The position numbers and the translations under genes are program-made. From assembly GCA_019243635.1 (NCBI GenBank), contig JAFAUB010000145.1, positions 1 to 50,653 of the forward strand: a stretch of DNA of 50,653 bases. The letters are read 5' to 3'. How positions within the stretch are numbered: the stretch's first letter is position 1; each line of letters begins with the position of its first letter. The DNA is from Pseudonocardiales bacterium (GTDB lineage Bacteria; Actinomycetota; Actinomycetes; Mycobacteriales; Pseudonocardiaceae). A model generated the notes under the pieces. That model ran no database searches, was not told the DNA's origin, and saw only the letters and a program-made list of their open reading frames with translations. Shown piece by piece: positions 18,746-29,676 of this stretch.

Positions 18746-20896
18746 TTACAGTCGCGGCGCGGTGGGCTGCTCGCTCGTGACGAGCCGCGCCAGCGCGGCC
18801 TGTGCCACGGCGAGGTCCGTGGTGGGCCAGAACGGTGGTAGCGAGGCGCGCAGGAAAGCGCCGTAGCGGGCCGTGGCCAGCCGGGAGTCCAGGATCGCCA
18901 CCACGCCGCGGTCCTCGGTCGAGCGCAGCAGCCGGCCGGTGCCCTGGGCGAGCAGCAGCGCGGCGTGCGTCGCCGCCACCGTGAGGAACCCGTTGCCACC
19001 GCGGGCGGCCACCGCGCGTTGCCGCGCCGAGCTCAGCGGGTCGTCGGGGCGGGGAAACGGGATGCGGTCGACCACCACCAGAGACAGTGACCGGCCGGGC
19101 ACGTCGACGCCCTGCCACAGCGACAGGGTGCCGAACAGGCAGGTCGGCTCGTCCTGCGCGAACTGCCGCACCAGCAGGCCGGTCGCGTCCTCGCCCTGGC
19201 ACAGGATGGGTACCTCCAGCCTGGACCGCAGTGCCTCGGCGGCCTGCTTCGCGGCCCGCATCGAGGAGAACAGCCCGAGCGTGCGGCCGCCCGCCGCAGT
19301 GACCAGCGTGGCGAGCTCGTCGAGGCAGGCGGGCGCGAGCCCGTCGCGGCCCGGTGCGGGCAGGTGCGCGGCGGTGTAGAGGATCCCGGCGCGACGGTGC
19401 TCGAATGGGGAGCCCGCGTCGAGACCGGCCCAGGCCGGGCCGGTGTCATCCGCAGCCGGCGGTGGCCGCTGGGTGGCCGTCGCGGTGGCGGGTCCAGTGG
19501 CCGGTGCTAGGGACGGCTCGGTGGCCGGTGCCGGAGACGGCTCGGCGGGCGGTGCCGGAGACGGCTCGGCGGGCGGCGCCGGGACGGGGCGCTGGGGAGG
19601 CAGGCCCCACTGCGAGGCGAGTGCGTCGAACGTCCCGCCCAGGGTGAGAGTGGCCGAGGTGAGCACCACCGTTCGCGTCGCGAACAGCCGCTGCCGCAGC
19701 AGCCCGGCGACGCCCAGCGGCGCAACCCTCAGCACCCGCCCGCGCACGGTCTCCTCGGCCAGCCAGACCACGTCGTGTCGCTCGGCCTCGCTGTCAGGGA
19801 AGGCGGCCAGCACCCGGGCGGCGGCCGAGTGCACCTGCTCCAGCGTGGCCAGCGCGAGCCGCCGACGGGCAGCGGCGTCGGGGTCCTCCCGCCGCTCGGT
19901 CCCCAGCGCGGTGACGCAGCGGTGAGCCGCGTCGCGCACCGCGGTGAGCCCGCCGGCCACACCGGCACTCAGGGTGTCCCACCGCTGTGCATCGGCGTCG
20001 CCGAGCAGCAGCGCCAGTCCGTCACCCGCGGCGGCCAGCTCGTCGGCGACCCGCTCCTCGACCAGCCGGCCGCAGCGCCGGGACGCGGTCTCGACCATCG
20101 ACGCGGTGAGTTCCTCGGTGGCCGCGTTGGTGACCCGGTCGACCAGATCGTGCGCCTCGTCGATCACCACGACGTCGTGGTCGGGGAGTACCTGGTGCTC
20201 ACCCATCGCGTCGATCGCGAGCAGCGCATGGTTGGTGACCACCACCTCGGCCCGTCCGGCCCGCGCTCGGGCCCGCTCGGCGAAGCAGTCCATGCCGACG
20301 GGGCAGTGGGACAGGCCCAGGCACTCCCGGGAGCTGACCGACACCTGCCGCCAGGCCCGGTCGGTCACGCCGGGAACCAGCTCGTCACGGTCTCCGGTGT
20401 CGGTTTGTGAGGACCATTCGTGCAGCCGGGCGATCTGGCGGCCCAGCATCGACGTCGGGGAGGCCGCTGACGCGGCCTCGAACAGGTCCTCGCCCTCCTC
20501 GGGCGGTCCCGTGTGCAGCCGGTGCAGGCACAGGTAGTTACGCCGGCCCTTGAGGATCGCGAAGCTCGGGGCGCTGCCAAGCAGCGGCTCCAGCGCACCG
20601 GTCAGCCGAGGCAGGTCACGGTCCACGAGCTGGCGCTGCAGCGCGATGGTCGCGGTGGAGACCACCACGGAGGTCTGCGCGGTGACGGCGTGCCGGATCG
20701 CCGGGACCAGGTAGGCCAGCGACTTGCCGGTACCGGTGCCGGCCTGCACCGCGAGGTGCTCGCCGGTGCGGATCGCCCGGTCCACCGCCTCGGCCATCAG
20801 GATCTGACCAGCTCGCTCGCTACCCCCCAGGGCGTGCACCGCCGCAGCGAGCAGCGCCCCGACATCGGGCACGGCACCCCTCGCAACCGCTGGCAT
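18746..20896 (-). CDS. dinG: ATP-dependent DNA helicase, DinG/XPD-like (superfamily 2, Fe-S)
   Basis: This 5'-3' DNA helicase is implicated in repair and R-loop removal. Walker A is AGTGTGKS and the DEAH box is VIDEAHDLVD. Four cysteines of an XPD-type iron-sulfur cluster lie between them (NYLCLHRL, ECLGLSHCPVGMDCF), and helicase domain 2 carries LFGTLSLWQGVDVPG and the late QGTGRLLRS motif. The start MPAVARGAVPD at 20896 is chosen because the frame upstream runs through an intergenic hairpin. A Pro/Ala/Glu-rich insert (roughly residues 440-490, PAPPAEPSPAP-type repeats) separates the helicase halves. Orthologue of mycobacterial Rv1329c by position next to pncB. Confidence 0.93.
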   Translation of the reverse strand: MPAVARGAVPDVGALLAAAVHALGGSERAGQILMAEAVDRAIRTGEHLAVQAGTGTGKSLAYLVPAIRHAVTAQTSVVVSTATIALQRQLVDRDLPRLTGALEPLLGSAPSFAILKGRRNYLCLHRLHTGPPEEGEDLFEAASAASPTSMLGRQIARLHEWSSQTDTGDRDELVPGVTDRAWRQVSVSSRECLGLSHCPVGMDCFAERARARAGRAEVVVTNHALLAIDAMGEHQVLPDHDVVVIDEAHDLVDRVTNAATEELTASMVETASRRCGRLVEERVADELAAAGDGLALLLGDADAQRWDTLSAGVAGGLTAVRDAAHRCVTALGTERREDPDAAARRRLALATLEQVHSAAARVLAAFPDSEAERHDVVWLAEETVRGRVLRVAPLGVAGLLRQRLFATRTVVLTSATLTLGGTFDALASQWGLPPQRPVPAPPAEPSPAPPAEPSPAPATEPSLAPATGPATATATQRPPPAADDTGPAWAGLDAGSPFEHRRAGILYTAAHLPAPGRDGLAPACLDELATLVTAAGGRTLGLFSSMRAAKQAAEALRSRLEVPILCQGEDATGLLVRQFAQDEPTCLFGTLSLWQGVDVPGRSLSLVVVDRIPFPRPDDPLSSARQRAVAARGGNGFLTVAATHAALLLAQGTGRLLRSTEDRGVVAILDSRLATARYGAFLRASLPPFWPTTDLAVAQAALARLVTSEQPTAPRL
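19513..19590. repeat. 24-bp tandem repeat inside dinG
   Basis: On the plus strand the unit GGCTCGGyGGCCGGTGCCGG plus AGAC recurs about three times with few changes. It encodes the repeating (A)PAPPAEPSP linker in the helicase. The repeat is in frame and likely a flexible, length-variable linker. Confidence 0.75.
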
Positions 20897-20924
20897 GGCG
20901 GCCCACGCTACAGCCCTGCGTCCG

Positions 20925-20986
20925 CCGATATGGAGCCATGTCAGGGCTATGCCGGGCTGGGTCACCCCGACATGGCTCCATATCGG
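20925..20986. terminator. 18-bp perfect inverted repeat between pncB and dinG
   Basis: CCGATATGGAGCCATGTC (20925-20942) is the exact reverse complement of 20969-20986, with a 26-base loop. It lies just downstream of the pncB stop (20997) and upstream of the dinG start (20896), both on the minus strand. It may terminate pncB transcription or be a short mobile palindrome. There is no U-tract. Confidence 0.6.
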
Positions 20987-20996
20987 GGAAGCAGGA

Positions 20997-22298
20997 TCAG
21001 CGGAAGACGGTGGGGAGAGCGGGCTCGCCGGGGGACAGGCGCAGGCCGTCGCAGGGGAGGGTGGCCAGGGCTTTGGTGACGTGCTCGCGTCCCTCGTGCA
21101 GAGTGGGGGGCGGACCGACGGGGTGGCCCTCGCGCAGCAACGGGACCGGCAGCACCCGGTCGTGCTCGTCGGGCTCTGGTCGCTGGTTCCGCGGGAGCAC
21201 CACCTCCTCGATCGCGGTGCCGCTGGGGTTGTACCGGCGCAGCGCGCTCTTGGCGCCGCCCCGGGAGATCTTGGATGTGCTGCGCTTGGCCACCGGCCGC
21301 CCGTCCACCTCGACCAGCTTGTAGACCATCCCCGCGCTCGGCTCGCCCGAACCGGTCACCACCGAGGTGCCCACCCCGTAGGAGTCCACCGGTTCGGCGC
21401 GCAGCGCCGCGATCGAGTACTCGTCCAGGTCACCGGAGACCACGATCTGCACGTCCGGCGCTCCCAGCCGGTCGAGTTGCTCGCGAGCCTGCCGGGCGAG
21501 CTCCCCGAGATTCCCCGAGTCGATCCGGATCGCCCGCAGCCCCGGACCGGCGACCTCGATCGCGGTGGCGATACCCTGGGTGATGTCGTAGGTGTCGACC
21601 AGCAGGGTGGTGTCGGTGCCCAGCGTCTGGACCTGCGCGGTGAAAGCGTCCGCCTCGCGCTCGTGCAGCAGGCTGAACGCGTGCGCCGCGGTGCCGGTGG
21701 TGGGGATGCCGTAGCGCTGCCCGGCGGCCAGGTTGGACGTCGCGCTGAAACCTCCCAGGTAGGCCGCTCGGGCGGCGGCCACCGCAGCCTCCTCGTGGGT
21801 GCGCCGGCTGCCCATCTCGACCAACGGTCGCCTCCCTGCGGCGCTGGCCATCCTGGCCGCCGCGGCGGCCACCGCGCTGTCGTGGTTGAGGACCGAGAGC
21901 ACCAGTGTCTCCAGCATCACCGCCTCGGCGAAGCTGCCGGTCACCGTCAGGACCGGGGAGCCGGGGAAGTACAGCTCTCCCTCGGGGTAGCCGTCGATGT
22001 CGCCGCGGAACCGGTAGCCGGCCAACCAGTCCAGGGTGCGGGCATCCAGCATGCGGCCCAGGAACGCCAGTTGCTCGTCGCCGAACTGGAACCGGGCCAC
22101 CGCGTCGAGCAGCCGGGGGACGCCGGCGACGATGCCGTATCGGTGGCCGCGCAGTCCCCGGGCAAAGACTTCGAAGGTGCAGCGGCGAAAGGCCGAACCG
22201 TCAGCCAGCGCGCCGGCGAGCATCGTCAGCGCGTAGTGGTCGGTGAGCAGTGCGGTGCTGTTCAGCGGTGCGGCGCTGTTCGGAGTACACCGGGGCAT
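20997..22298 (-). CDS. pncB: Nicotinate phosphoribosyltransferase
   Basis: This NAD salvage enzyme converts nicotinate, PRPP and ATP to nicotinate mononucleotide. Family motifs are [18 protein letters not shown] at the N-terminus, [15 protein letters not shown], and in the barrel [11 protein letters not shown] around the usual active-site His, then [27 protein letters not shown] and [10 protein letters not shown] for phosphate binding. Length of 433 aa is normal. It is divergent from clpS with 40 bases between starts, the same arrangement as Rv1330c/Rv1331, so the promoters of the two genes overlap. Confidence 0.95.
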   Translation of the reverse strand: MPRCTPNSAAPLNSTALLTDHYALTMLAGALADGSAFRRCTFEVFARGLRGHRYGIVAGVPRLLDAVARFQFGDEQLAFLGRMLDARTLDWLAGYRFRGDIDGYPEGELYFPGSPVLTVTGSFAEAVMLETLVLSVLNHDSAVAAAAARMASAAGRRPLVEMGSRRTHEEAAVAAARAAYLGGFSATSNLAAGQRYGIPTTGTAAHAFSLLHEREADAFTAQVQTLGTDTTLLVDTYDITQGIATAIEVAGPGLRAIRIDSGNLGELARQAREQLDRLGAPDVQIVVSGDLDEYSIAALRAEPVDSYGVGTSVVTGSGEPSAGMVYKLVEVDGRPVAKRSTSKISRGGAKSALRRYNPSGTAIEEVVLPRNQRPEPDEHDRVLPVPLLREGHPVGPPPTLHEGREHVTKALATLPCDGLRLSPGEPALPTVFR

Positions 22299-22338
22299 CT
22301 GGAGAGCCTATGGCCGGCCTTGGTGGGAACATTGGTAC

Positions 22339-22638
22339 ATGACCACACCCGTCGAACTGGAACAGACCCAGGTCGACCCGGCGGTGAACGAGGTCGCAAC
22401 CGTGGACCGGCCTTGGCTGACGATCGTCTGGAACGACCCGGTGAACCTGATGTCCTACGTCACCTACGTGTTCCAGAAGCTCTTCGGGTACAGCCGCGAG
22501 GAAGCCACCAGGTTGATGCTCGACGTGCACCGCAAGGGCCGGGCCGTGGTGACCAGGGGTTCCCGAGACAAGATGGAGATCGACGTCGCGAAACTGCACG
22601 GCGCCGGGCTCTGGGCGACCATGCAGCGGGACGTGTGA
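22339..22638 (+). CDS. clpS: ClpS, ATP-dependent Clp protease adaptor
   Basis: The 99-residue adaptor delivers N-degron substrates to ClpC/ClpA-ClpP. The conserved core starts at [20 protein letters not shown], whose Asn-Asp pair contacts the N-terminal residue of the substrate. It continues with [25 protein letters not shown]. The ATG at 22339 is the only sensible start. Its stop overlaps the GTG of the DUF2017 gene, indicating coupling. Confidence 0.95.
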   Translation: MTTPVELEQTQVDPAVNEVATVDRPWLTIVWNDPVNLMSYVTYVFQKLFGYSREEATRLMLDVHRKGRAVVTRGSRDKMEIDVAKLHGAGLWATMQRDV

Positions 22639-23171
22639 ACGGCTGGCGGCGTCGCGGCGGACTGGTGGTCACTGCCCTGTCCGAGCGGGAAGCCGGGCTG
22701 TTGCGCGGGCTGGTCGGCCAGGTCCGTGACATGCTCGCGGCGCGGGTCGCGGCGACCCCGCCCGACGAGCTGGCTGAGCTCACCGGCATCACCGTCGGCC
22801 CCACCACCGCTCCCACCGACCGGGTGCTGGCCCGCCTGCTACCCGATTTCCACCGCGAGGACGCCACGTTGTCCGGCGGACTGCGGGCGCTGCACGAGCC
22901 CGAGCTGGTGGCCGTCAAGGACGGGGTGGCCGGCGTCGTGCTGGACACCTGCCCGGCGCGGGGCGGGCGAGTGCGGCTGTCCGACGAGCAGGCGCAGGCG
23001 TGGCTCTCCGCGCTCAACGACGTCCGCCTGGCCCTGGGCACCGTGCTCGAGGTCACCGAGGACATGCCCGACGAGCTCCCCCCTGAGGACCCCCGCGCCG
23101 CGCACCTGGTCGTGTACCACTGGCTGACCTGGGTACAGGAGTCTCTCATCCAGGCGCTGGCCGGCCCGTAG
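22635..23171 (+). CDS. DUF2017 family protein
   Basis: This conserved actinobacterial protein of unknown function (178 aa) is always found beside clpS. Features include [60 protein letters not shown] and [19 protein letters not shown], giving an all-helical profile. The GTG start overlaps the clpS stop. No catalytic motif is visible. Its constant position suggests a role linked to protein turnover, which is inference only. Confidence 0.88.
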   Translation: MNGWRRRGGLVVTALSEREAGLLRGLVGQVRDMLAARVAATPPDELAELTGITVGPTTAPTDRVLARLLPDFHREDATLSGGLRALHEPELVAVKDGVAGVVLDTCPARGGRVRLSDEQAQAWLSALNDVRLALGTVLEVTEDMPDELPPEDPRAAHLVVYHWLTWVQESLIQALAGP

Positions 23172-23180
23172 GATGCCAGT

Positions 23181-23636
23181 GTGCTGACGATCCGCCGCGA
23201 CCTGGTCGACGCGATGGTCGCGCACGCCCGACGGGACCATCCCGACGAGGCGTGCGGCGTGCTCGCGGGGCCGGCGGGCTTGGACCGCCCGGAACGGCTC
23301 ATCGAGATGGCCAACGCCGAGCGTTCGCCGACCTTCTACCGGTTCGACTCCGGCGAGCAGCTGCGGGTGTGGCGGGCGATGGACGCCGAGGACGAGGAGC
23401 CTGTAGTGATCTACCACTCGCACACCGCCACCGAGGCCTACCCGTCGCGCACCGACATCTCCTACGCCTCGCAGCCCGACGCTCATTACGTGCTGGTCTC
23501 CACCCGCGATCCGGACACCCACGAGCTGCGCGCCTACCGCATCATCGATGGCGAGGTCACCGAGGAGCCGGTCGAGGTCGTCGAGTCGTACATGTTCTCC
23601 CATACCGGTGCCGACGACGTCCCTGACGTGCCCTGA
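23181..23636 (+). CDS. mec: Mec-type JAMM metallopeptidase (M67), CysO-cysteine hydrolase
   Basis: This zinc peptidase of the Mov34/MPN/PAD-1 family has a Glu in DEACGVLAG and the JAMM motif HSHTATEAYPSRTD (two His, one Asp ligand). In M. tuberculosis the orthologue (Rv1334) releases cysteine from the CysO-cysteine adduct. Adjacent cysO and cysM confirm the pathway here. The GTG at 23181 lies nine bases after the previous stop. Length of 151 aa fits the family. Confidence 0.93.
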   Translation: MLTIRRDLVDAMVAHARRDHPDEACGVLAGPAGLDRPERLIEMANAERSPTFYRFDSGEQLRVWRAMDAEDEEPVVIYHSHTATEAYPSRTDISYASQPDAHYVLVSTRDPDTHELRAYRIIDGEVTEEPVEVVESYMFSHTGADDVPDVP

Positions 23637-23720
23637 TCCGCGCGTCGCCCGCGGAATGCCCGGGGGTGGTTGTGCGTACAGGTACTGGTGAGCCGACCGC
23701 ACCCAGAGGAGGATCCGACC

Positions 23721-25014
<1,294 letters not shown>

Positions 25015-25019
25015 GGCCC

Positions 25020-25063
25020 CCGTGAGTGGCGTTACCGGTTATCGCTCGCATCGCCACTCACGG
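25020..25063. terminator. 12-bp inverted repeat downstream of cysM
   Basis: CCGTGAGTGGCG (25020-25031) pairs perfectly with 25052-25063 around a 20-base loop. It begins a few bases after the cysM stop and is a likely terminator for the cysteine operon. It shares the GTGAGTGG core with 24001 and 39857. Confidence 0.65.
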
Positions 25064-25129
25064 GTTGTCCACAGGGGGTGGTCAGGAGGTACAGGGTTCG
25101 CTCAGGGAGCGGGGGTATTGTCGGCCTAC

Positions 25130-25759
25130 GTGGCGGTTGTGCGTTCGGTGGATGAGGCGCGCTCGCGGGTGCTTCCAGCGCGGCCCGGACAGGCCGCGAT
25201 GATCATCGCCGCGTTCACCGGCGTGCTGTATCTCATCGAGGCGGTGGACACCCTGCTCGGCGGCGCGCTGGACGCTGACGGGATCCGACCGCGACGCCTC
25301 GACGGGCTGGACGGGGTCCTGTGGGCCCCGCTGCTGCACCACGGCTGGCAGCACCTGGCGGCCAACACGGTTCCGGTGCTGGTACTCGGGTTCTTCGCGC
25401 TGGCCGGCGGCGTCGGCCGGTTCGTGGTGGTGACCGCCACGATCTGGCTGGTCGGCGGCCTGGGGACGTGGCTGACGGGAAGCGACGGCGTGCACCTCGG
25501 CGCCTCGATTCTGGTCTTCGGCTGGCTGGTGTTCCTGCTTGTCCGGGGCTTCTTCGCCCGCAGCGCGGGGCAGATCCTGCTGGCGGTGGCGCTGTTCGCG
25601 GTCTGGGGCGGTGTGCTGTGGAGCGTCCTGCCGGGTGCCGCCGGAGTCTCCTGGCAGGGGCACCTGTTCGGAGCACTGGGCGGGCTGGTCGGCGCCCAGC
25701 TGGTCGCCCGCCCCGCTGGTCGCACCTGTGTTGAGCAGCCCTGGTCGACCGGCTCGTGA
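25130..25759 (+). CDS. Rhomboid-family intramembrane serine protease
   Basis: The polytopic membrane protein is about 209 aa with six hydrophobic helices. The family HxxxN region is [17 protein letters not shown]. The catalytic Ser is in [12 protein letters not shown] and the catalytic His in [17 protein letters not shown]. The position between cysM and murI equals Rv1337 in M. tuberculosis. Start choice is uncertain: TTG 25118 (nine bases after AGGGAG), GTG 25130 and GTG 25139 are in frame. The stop overlaps the murI GTG. Substrates are unknown. Confidence 0.88.
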   Translation: MAVVRSVDEARSRVLPARPGQAAMIIAAFTGVLYLIEAVDTLLGGALDADGIRPRRLDGLDGVLWAPLLHHGWQHLAANTVPVLVLGFFALAGGVGRFVVVTATIWLVGGLGTWLTGSDGVHLGASILVFGWLVFLLVRGFFARSAGQILLAVALFAVWGGVLWSVLPGAAGVSWQGHLFGALGGLVGAQLVARPAGRTCVEQPWSTGS

Positions 25760-26568
25760 TAGGTCCGAACGCCCCCATCGGCGTGTTCGACTCCGGCGTC
25801 GGCGGGCTCACCGTCGCGCGCGCGATCGCCGACCAGCTACCGCGCGAACGGCTGCACTACGTCGGCGATACCGCGCACGGCCCGTACGGTCCACTGCCCA
25901 TCGCGCAGATTCGCGCGCACGCGCTGGCGGTGGCCGACGAGCTGGTGGAAAGCGGAGTGAAGCTGCTGGTCATCGCCTGCAACACGGCCTCGGCGGCCTG
26001 CCTGGCCGACGCCAGGGAGCGCTACTGGGTCCCCGTGGTGGAGGTGGTGCGCCCGGCGGTGCGGCGGGCCGTCGCCGCCACCCACTCCGGCCGGATCGGG
26101 GTGATCGGGACCCAGGCCACCATCCGCTCCCGGGCCTACCATGACGCCTTCGCCGCGGCCCCGCATGTCGAGGTGACCGGGGTGGCCTGCCCGCGGTTCG
26201 TGGACTTCGTCGAGCGTGGGATGACCTCAGGGCGCCAGATGCTCGGGCTGGCGCAGTCCTATCTCCAGCCACTGCAGCGGGCCGGTGTGGACACCCTCGT
26301 CCTGGCCTGCACGCATTACCCGCTGCTCACCGGGGTGCTGCAGATCGTCATGGGCGACGGGGTGACCCTGGTGTCCAGCGCGGAGGAGACCGCCAAGGAT
26401 GTGCTGCGAGCCCTCACCGAGGCCGAGCTGCTGCGCGCTGGGCCCGAGGAGGCCGAGCACCTGGTCACGGCCACCGGCGATCCGGTGTCCTTCGCCCGGC
26501 TGGCCCGCCGTTTCCTGGGACCGTCGCTGGCGGTGTCTGCGCCTGTCCTGGGTCGGCGGGGGCGGTGA
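25756..26568 (+). CDS. murI: Glutamate racemase
   Basis: It makes D-glutamate for peptidoglycan stems. The two cysteine acid/base centres are [12 protein letters not shown] and [11 protein letters not shown]. The N-terminal [17 protein letters not shown] carries the conserved Asp-Ser pair. Length of 270 aa is standard. The GTG overlaps the rhomboid stop, suggesting an operon that continues into the MBL-fold gene two bases downstream. Confidence 0.96.
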   Translation: MIGPNAPIGVFDSGVGGLTVARAIADQLPRERLHYVGDTAHGPYGPLPIAQIRAHALAVADELVESGVKLLVIACNTASAACLADARERYWVPVVEVVRPAVRRAVAATHSGRIGVIGTQATIRSRAYHDAFAAAPHVEVTGVACPRFVDFVERGMTSGRQMLGLAQSYLQPLQRAGVDTLVLACTHYPLLTGVLQIVMGDGVTLVSSAEETAKDVLRALTEAELLRAGPEEAEHLVTATGDPVSFARLARRFLGPSLAVSAPVLGRRGR

Positions 26569-26569
26569 G

Positions 26570-27328
26570 ATGCAGCTGACGGTGCTCGGTTGCTCCGGCA
26601 GCGTCCCCGCTCCGGAGTCCCCCGCGTCGGGTTATCTCCTCCGAGCCGGACAGACCAGCGTGGTGCTCGATCTGGGCAACGGGACCTTCGGAGCGCTGCA
26701 GCGCCACCTCGACCCGTTCACCCTCGACGGGCTGGTCCTGTCCCATCTGCACCCGGACCACTGCGCCGATGTCTCGGCGTTGACCGTCTACCGCCGCTAC
26801 CACCCGCACCGACCACCATGTGGCGCGCTGCCGTTGTACGGGCCGCCGGACGCCGCCGAGCGTCTGGTGGCCGCTTACGCGCCCAACGCCGAGGAGCGCA
26901 GCCGCACTGACCTGTCCGACGTCTACGACTTCCGGTCCTACCGCGAGACGGCTCGGATCGGCCCGATCGAGGTGCGCGCCGCGCGCGTCGAGCACCCCTG
27001 TGAGGCCTACGCGCTGCGGATCAGTCACGCGGGGCGGGCGCTGGTCTACTCCGGAGACACCGGCCCTTGCCCGCGGCTCGCCGAGCTGGCCACCGGTGCG
27101 GACGTCCTGCTCGCCGAGGCGTCCTGGCCGGACCGGCCGGGCAACCCGCCCGGAGTGCACCTGTCCGGCAGGCAAGCCGGCGAGGCCGCCTCGGCGGCGG
27201 GGGTCGGTCGGCTGCTGATCACTCACGTGCCCCCGTGGACCGATGCCGAGCAGGTGCTCACCGAGGCCAGGGCCGCCTTCGACGGGCCTACCGAGCTGGC
27301 CCGCCCCGGCACCCGCTACGAGATCTGA
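26570..27328 (+). CDS. MBL-fold hydrolase, Rv1339-like (atypical cAMP phosphodiesterase)
   Basis: This 252-residue metallo-beta-lactamase-fold protein has the metal motif LSHLHPDHCADV, a later His in RVEHPCEAYALRI, the Asp in VYSGDTGPCPRL, and the terminal His in LLITHVPPWTD. By sequence type and place (murI-here-rph) it matches M. tuberculosis Rv1339, reported as a class II-like cAMP phosphodiesterase. If so it would set cyclic nucleotide levels seen by the Crp/Fnr regulators elsewhere in this window. The ATG follows one base after the murI stop. The phosphodiesterase role is inferred from the orthologue only. Confidence 0.85.
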   Translation: MQLTVLGCSGSVPAPESPASGYLLRAGQTSVVLDLGNGTFGALQRHLDPFTLDGLVLSHLHPDHCADVSALTVYRRYHPHRPPCGALPLYGPPDAAERLVAAYAPNAEERSRTDLSDVYDFRSYRETARIGPIEVRAARVEHPCEAYALRISHAGRALVYSGDTGPCPRLAELATGADVLLAEASWPDRPGNPPGVHLSGRQAGEAASAAGVGRLLITHVPPWTDAEQVLTEARAAFDGPTELARPGTRYEI

Positions 27329-27358
27329 GTGCCGACACGGAGTGGGTAGGCTGGCGCG

Positions 27359-28108
27359 GTGACACGAGCGGACGGTAGGACCGACGAGGCGCTCCGCGAG
27401 GTGCGCATCACCCGCGGCTACCAGCAGTGGCCCGCGGGATCGGTGCTGGTGGAGTGCGGTCGCACCCGGGTGCTCTGCGCGGCCAGTGTGGTCGAGGGCG
27501 TGCCGCGCTGGCGCAAGGGTTCCGGGCAGGGCTGGCTCACCGCGGAGTACGCGATGCTGCCGTCCTCGACCCACACCCGATGTGACCGGGAGTCGGTCAA
27601 GGGCCGCCTGGGGGGCCGGACTCACGAGATCAGCAGGATGATCGGACGCTCCCTGCGGTCGTGCGTCGACCTCGCCGCGCTGGGAGAGAACACCATCTCG
27701 CTGGACTGCGACGTCATCCAGGCCGACGGCGGCACTCGCACCGCGGCGGTCACCGGCGGCTACGTGGCGCTGGCCGATGCGGTGACCTGGTTGCGGGCGG
27801 CCGGTCGGCTTCGCCGTCCGCAACCGTTGTGGTGCTCCATCGCCGCGGTGAGCGTCGGTGTGGTGGATGGCCGGGTGCGGCTGGACCTGCCCTACGAGGA
27901 GGACTCCCGGGCCGAGGTCGACATGAACGTGGTGGCCACTGACACCGGCACGTTGGTGGAGCTGCAGGGCACCGGGGAGGGCGCCACCTTCGCGCGGTCC
28001 ACTCTGGACCAGATGCTGGACTTGGCGCTCAAGGGCTGTCAGGAGCTGGCCTCGTTGCAAACCGCCGCACTGGCCCAGCCCTACCCCGGCGAACTGCCCC
28101 GGTCGTGA
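27359..28108 (+). CDS. rph: Ribonuclease PH
   Basis: This phosphorolytic 3'-5' exoribonuclease trims tRNA 3' ends. Characteristic segments are [66 protein letters not shown] and [20 protein letters not shown] with the catalytic Asp residues. At 249 aa it is full length. The GTG start lies 30 bases after the MBL gene, and the stop overlaps the GTG of rdgB. Confidence 0.96.
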   Translation: MTRADGRTDEALREVRITRGYQQWPAGSVLVECGRTRVLCAASVVEGVPRWRKGSGQGWLTAEYAMLPSSTHTRCDRESVKGRLGGRTHEISRMIGRSLRSCVDLAALGENTISLDCDVIQADGGTRTAAVTGGYVALADAVTWLRAAGRLRRPQPLWCSIAAVSVGVVDGRVRLDLPYEEDSRAEVDMNVVATDTGTLVELQGTGEGATFARSTLDQMLDLALKGCQELASLQTAALAQPYPGELPRS

Positions 28109-28743
28109 GCCGGGCTCGGTTGCTGCTGGCGACGCGGAACGAGGGCAAGTGCCGTGAGCTGCTGCGCATCCTGGCCTCGTCGGATGTCAGCCCCGGTTTC
28201 CAGGTATGGGGGCTCGACGACGTGCCGTCGTTTCAGCAGGCCCCGGAGACCGCCGCCACCTTCGAGGGTAATGCGCTGGCCAAGGCCCGGGATGCGGCGG
28301 CGGCCACTGGCCTGGCCACGGTCGCCGACGACTCGGGACTGGAGGTGGATGCGCTGGGCGGTATGCCTGGGGTGCTCTCGGCCAGGTGGGCCGGCCGCCA
28401 CGGCGACGATGCCGCGAACCTGCGACTGGTACTCGATCAGCTGGCGGACGTCCCGGACGACCGTCGCGGTGCGGCGTTCGTCTGTGCCGCGGCGCTCGTC
28501 GTGCCGTGGAGGGCCCAGACCTCAGGGGCGCAGACCGTGGTGCGTGGACACTGGCGCGGCACCCTGGCCCGGGCGGCGCGCGGCGGCAACGGCTTCGGCT
28601 ACGACCCGATCTTCATCCCGGAGGGCGACCGGCGCACCTCCGCCGAGCTGGACCCGACCGAGAAGGATGCCGTGTCGCACCGCGGCCGGGCACTGCGCGC
28701 ATTGCTGCCGGCGCTGCGCGAACTTCTGTCGCAGCCCCGGTGA
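28105..28743 (+). CDS. rdgB: XTP/dITP diphosphatase (nucleotide-pool sanitizer)
   Basis: It hydrolyses non-canonical purine triphosphates (ITP, dITP, XTP) to monophosphates. Motifs are [18 protein letters not shown] at the N-terminus, [34 protein letters not shown] with the catalytic acidic residues, [19 protein letters not shown], and [16 protein letters not shown]. Full length (212 aa). It is coupled to rph by a GTGA overlap and is the last gene of the murI-rdgB run. Confidence 0.95.
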   Translation: MSRARLLLATRNEGKCRELLRILASSDVSPGFQVWGLDDVPSFQQAPETAATFEGNALAKARDAAAATGLATVADDSGLEVDALGGMPGVLSARWAGRHGDDAANLRLVLDQLADVPDDRRGAAFVCAAALVVPWRAQTSGAQTVVRGHWRGTLARAARGGNGFGYDPIFIPEGDRRTSAELDPTEKDAVSHRGRALRALLPALRELLSQPR

Positions 28744-28806
28744 GACGCGGTCGCAGCCCGATCGGTTGTCTAGCGCACGAGGCCCATTTCGTGATCCGAT
28801 TCACCC

Positions 28807-29421
28807 GTGAACAGCGACGTTTCCCCGCCCAGTCCAGACGTCGACGCGCCGCGGGCCGCCGTCGAGGCCGACCAGCCCTGGCTTGAGGACCTGCCGATCG
28901 GTATGGACGCCATCAAGCCGGGACAGGGTCTTGAGCTGCACCCGCAGTGCCAACCGCTGGCGCCACTGGTGGGTGTGTGGCGCGGCGAAGGCCTGGCCCA
29001 GTACCCATCGCTGCTCGGCGAGTTCCGCTATGGCCAGCAGATCACCTTCGCCCACGACGGCAGGCCGTTTCTGGTCTACGAGGCGCGCGCGTGGCTGCTG
29101 AGCCAGTCCGGTGAGGTGCTGCGGCCCGCGGCTCGTGAGGTCGGGTGGTGGCGGGTGGACGAGGACGAGACCATCGAGGTGGTCCTCGCGCACATGTTCG
29201 GCATCTGTGAGATCTACTACGGTGGTCGCACCGGCGAGACGGCGTGGGAGCTCGAGGCCGACACCATCGCCCGGACCGACACGGCCCGCGAGACGACCGC
29301 GGCGGCCCGGCTGTACGGCATTGTCGAGAACGGTGACCTGGTCTACGCCGAGGAGCGCGCCCTGCGCGGCCTACCCCTGAAGCCGCACCTGTCAGCCCAG
29401 CTGAGACGTATCGCCGGCTAA
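28807..29421 (+). CDS. FABP-like heme-binding nitrobindin (DUF1794 family)
   Basis: This 204-residue beta-barrel protein contains the nitrobindin motif LVGVWRGEGLAQYP (GxWxGxG). The C-terminal LKPHLSAQLRRI holds the likely proximal heme His. Relatives bind ferric heme and isomerize peroxynitrite. The actinobacterial version has the extra N-terminal segment seen here (residues 1-45). The GTG start has no evident ribosome site, so translation may be leaderless. Confidence 0.87.
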   Translation: MNSDVSPPSPDVDAPRAAVEADQPWLEDLPIGMDAIKPGQGLELHPQCQPLAPLVGVWRGEGLAQYPSLLGEFRYGQQITFAHDGRPFLVYEARAWLLSQSGEVLRPAAREVGWWRVDEDETIEVVLAHMFGICEIYYGGRTGETAWELEADTIARTDTARETTAAARLYGIVENGDLVYAEERALRGLPLKPHLSAQLRRIAG

Positions 29422-29676
29422 CCCGAGTGCCGGGACATGAGGGAACCGGTCGGCAGCTGAGAGCTGTGGCGGGATCGACCGATCTGGTACGGAGGCTTGC
29501 TCAAGGCGACGAGCGGACAGAGGACGCGTCACGCATTATCCAGGTGCTCGACGACGAGGGCCGAGGGACGGGAACAGCGGAGCGGCGTGAACTCTGAGGT
29601 GACTGCGGCCGCGCGGTGTGTCATGATCTGCCGATCCCGGATTCAATCCAGGATCTTCCAGGTGGATGGAGGCGGT
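29422..29676. promoter_or_regulatory. Upstream region of the TIR/NACHT operon
   Basis: These 255 bases are flanked by the nitrobindin gene and the TIR gene, both on the plus strand. I find no convincing gene. The promoter for the TIR operon must be here, but no confident -10/-35 or operator could be picked by eye. Confidence 0.4.

Noticed and set aside
20895..23171. 758-aa plus-strand open frame crossing pncB and clpS
   Set aside because: Only its last part (from 22635) matches a family, DUF2017; the rest is antisense of pncB and out of frame with clpS.
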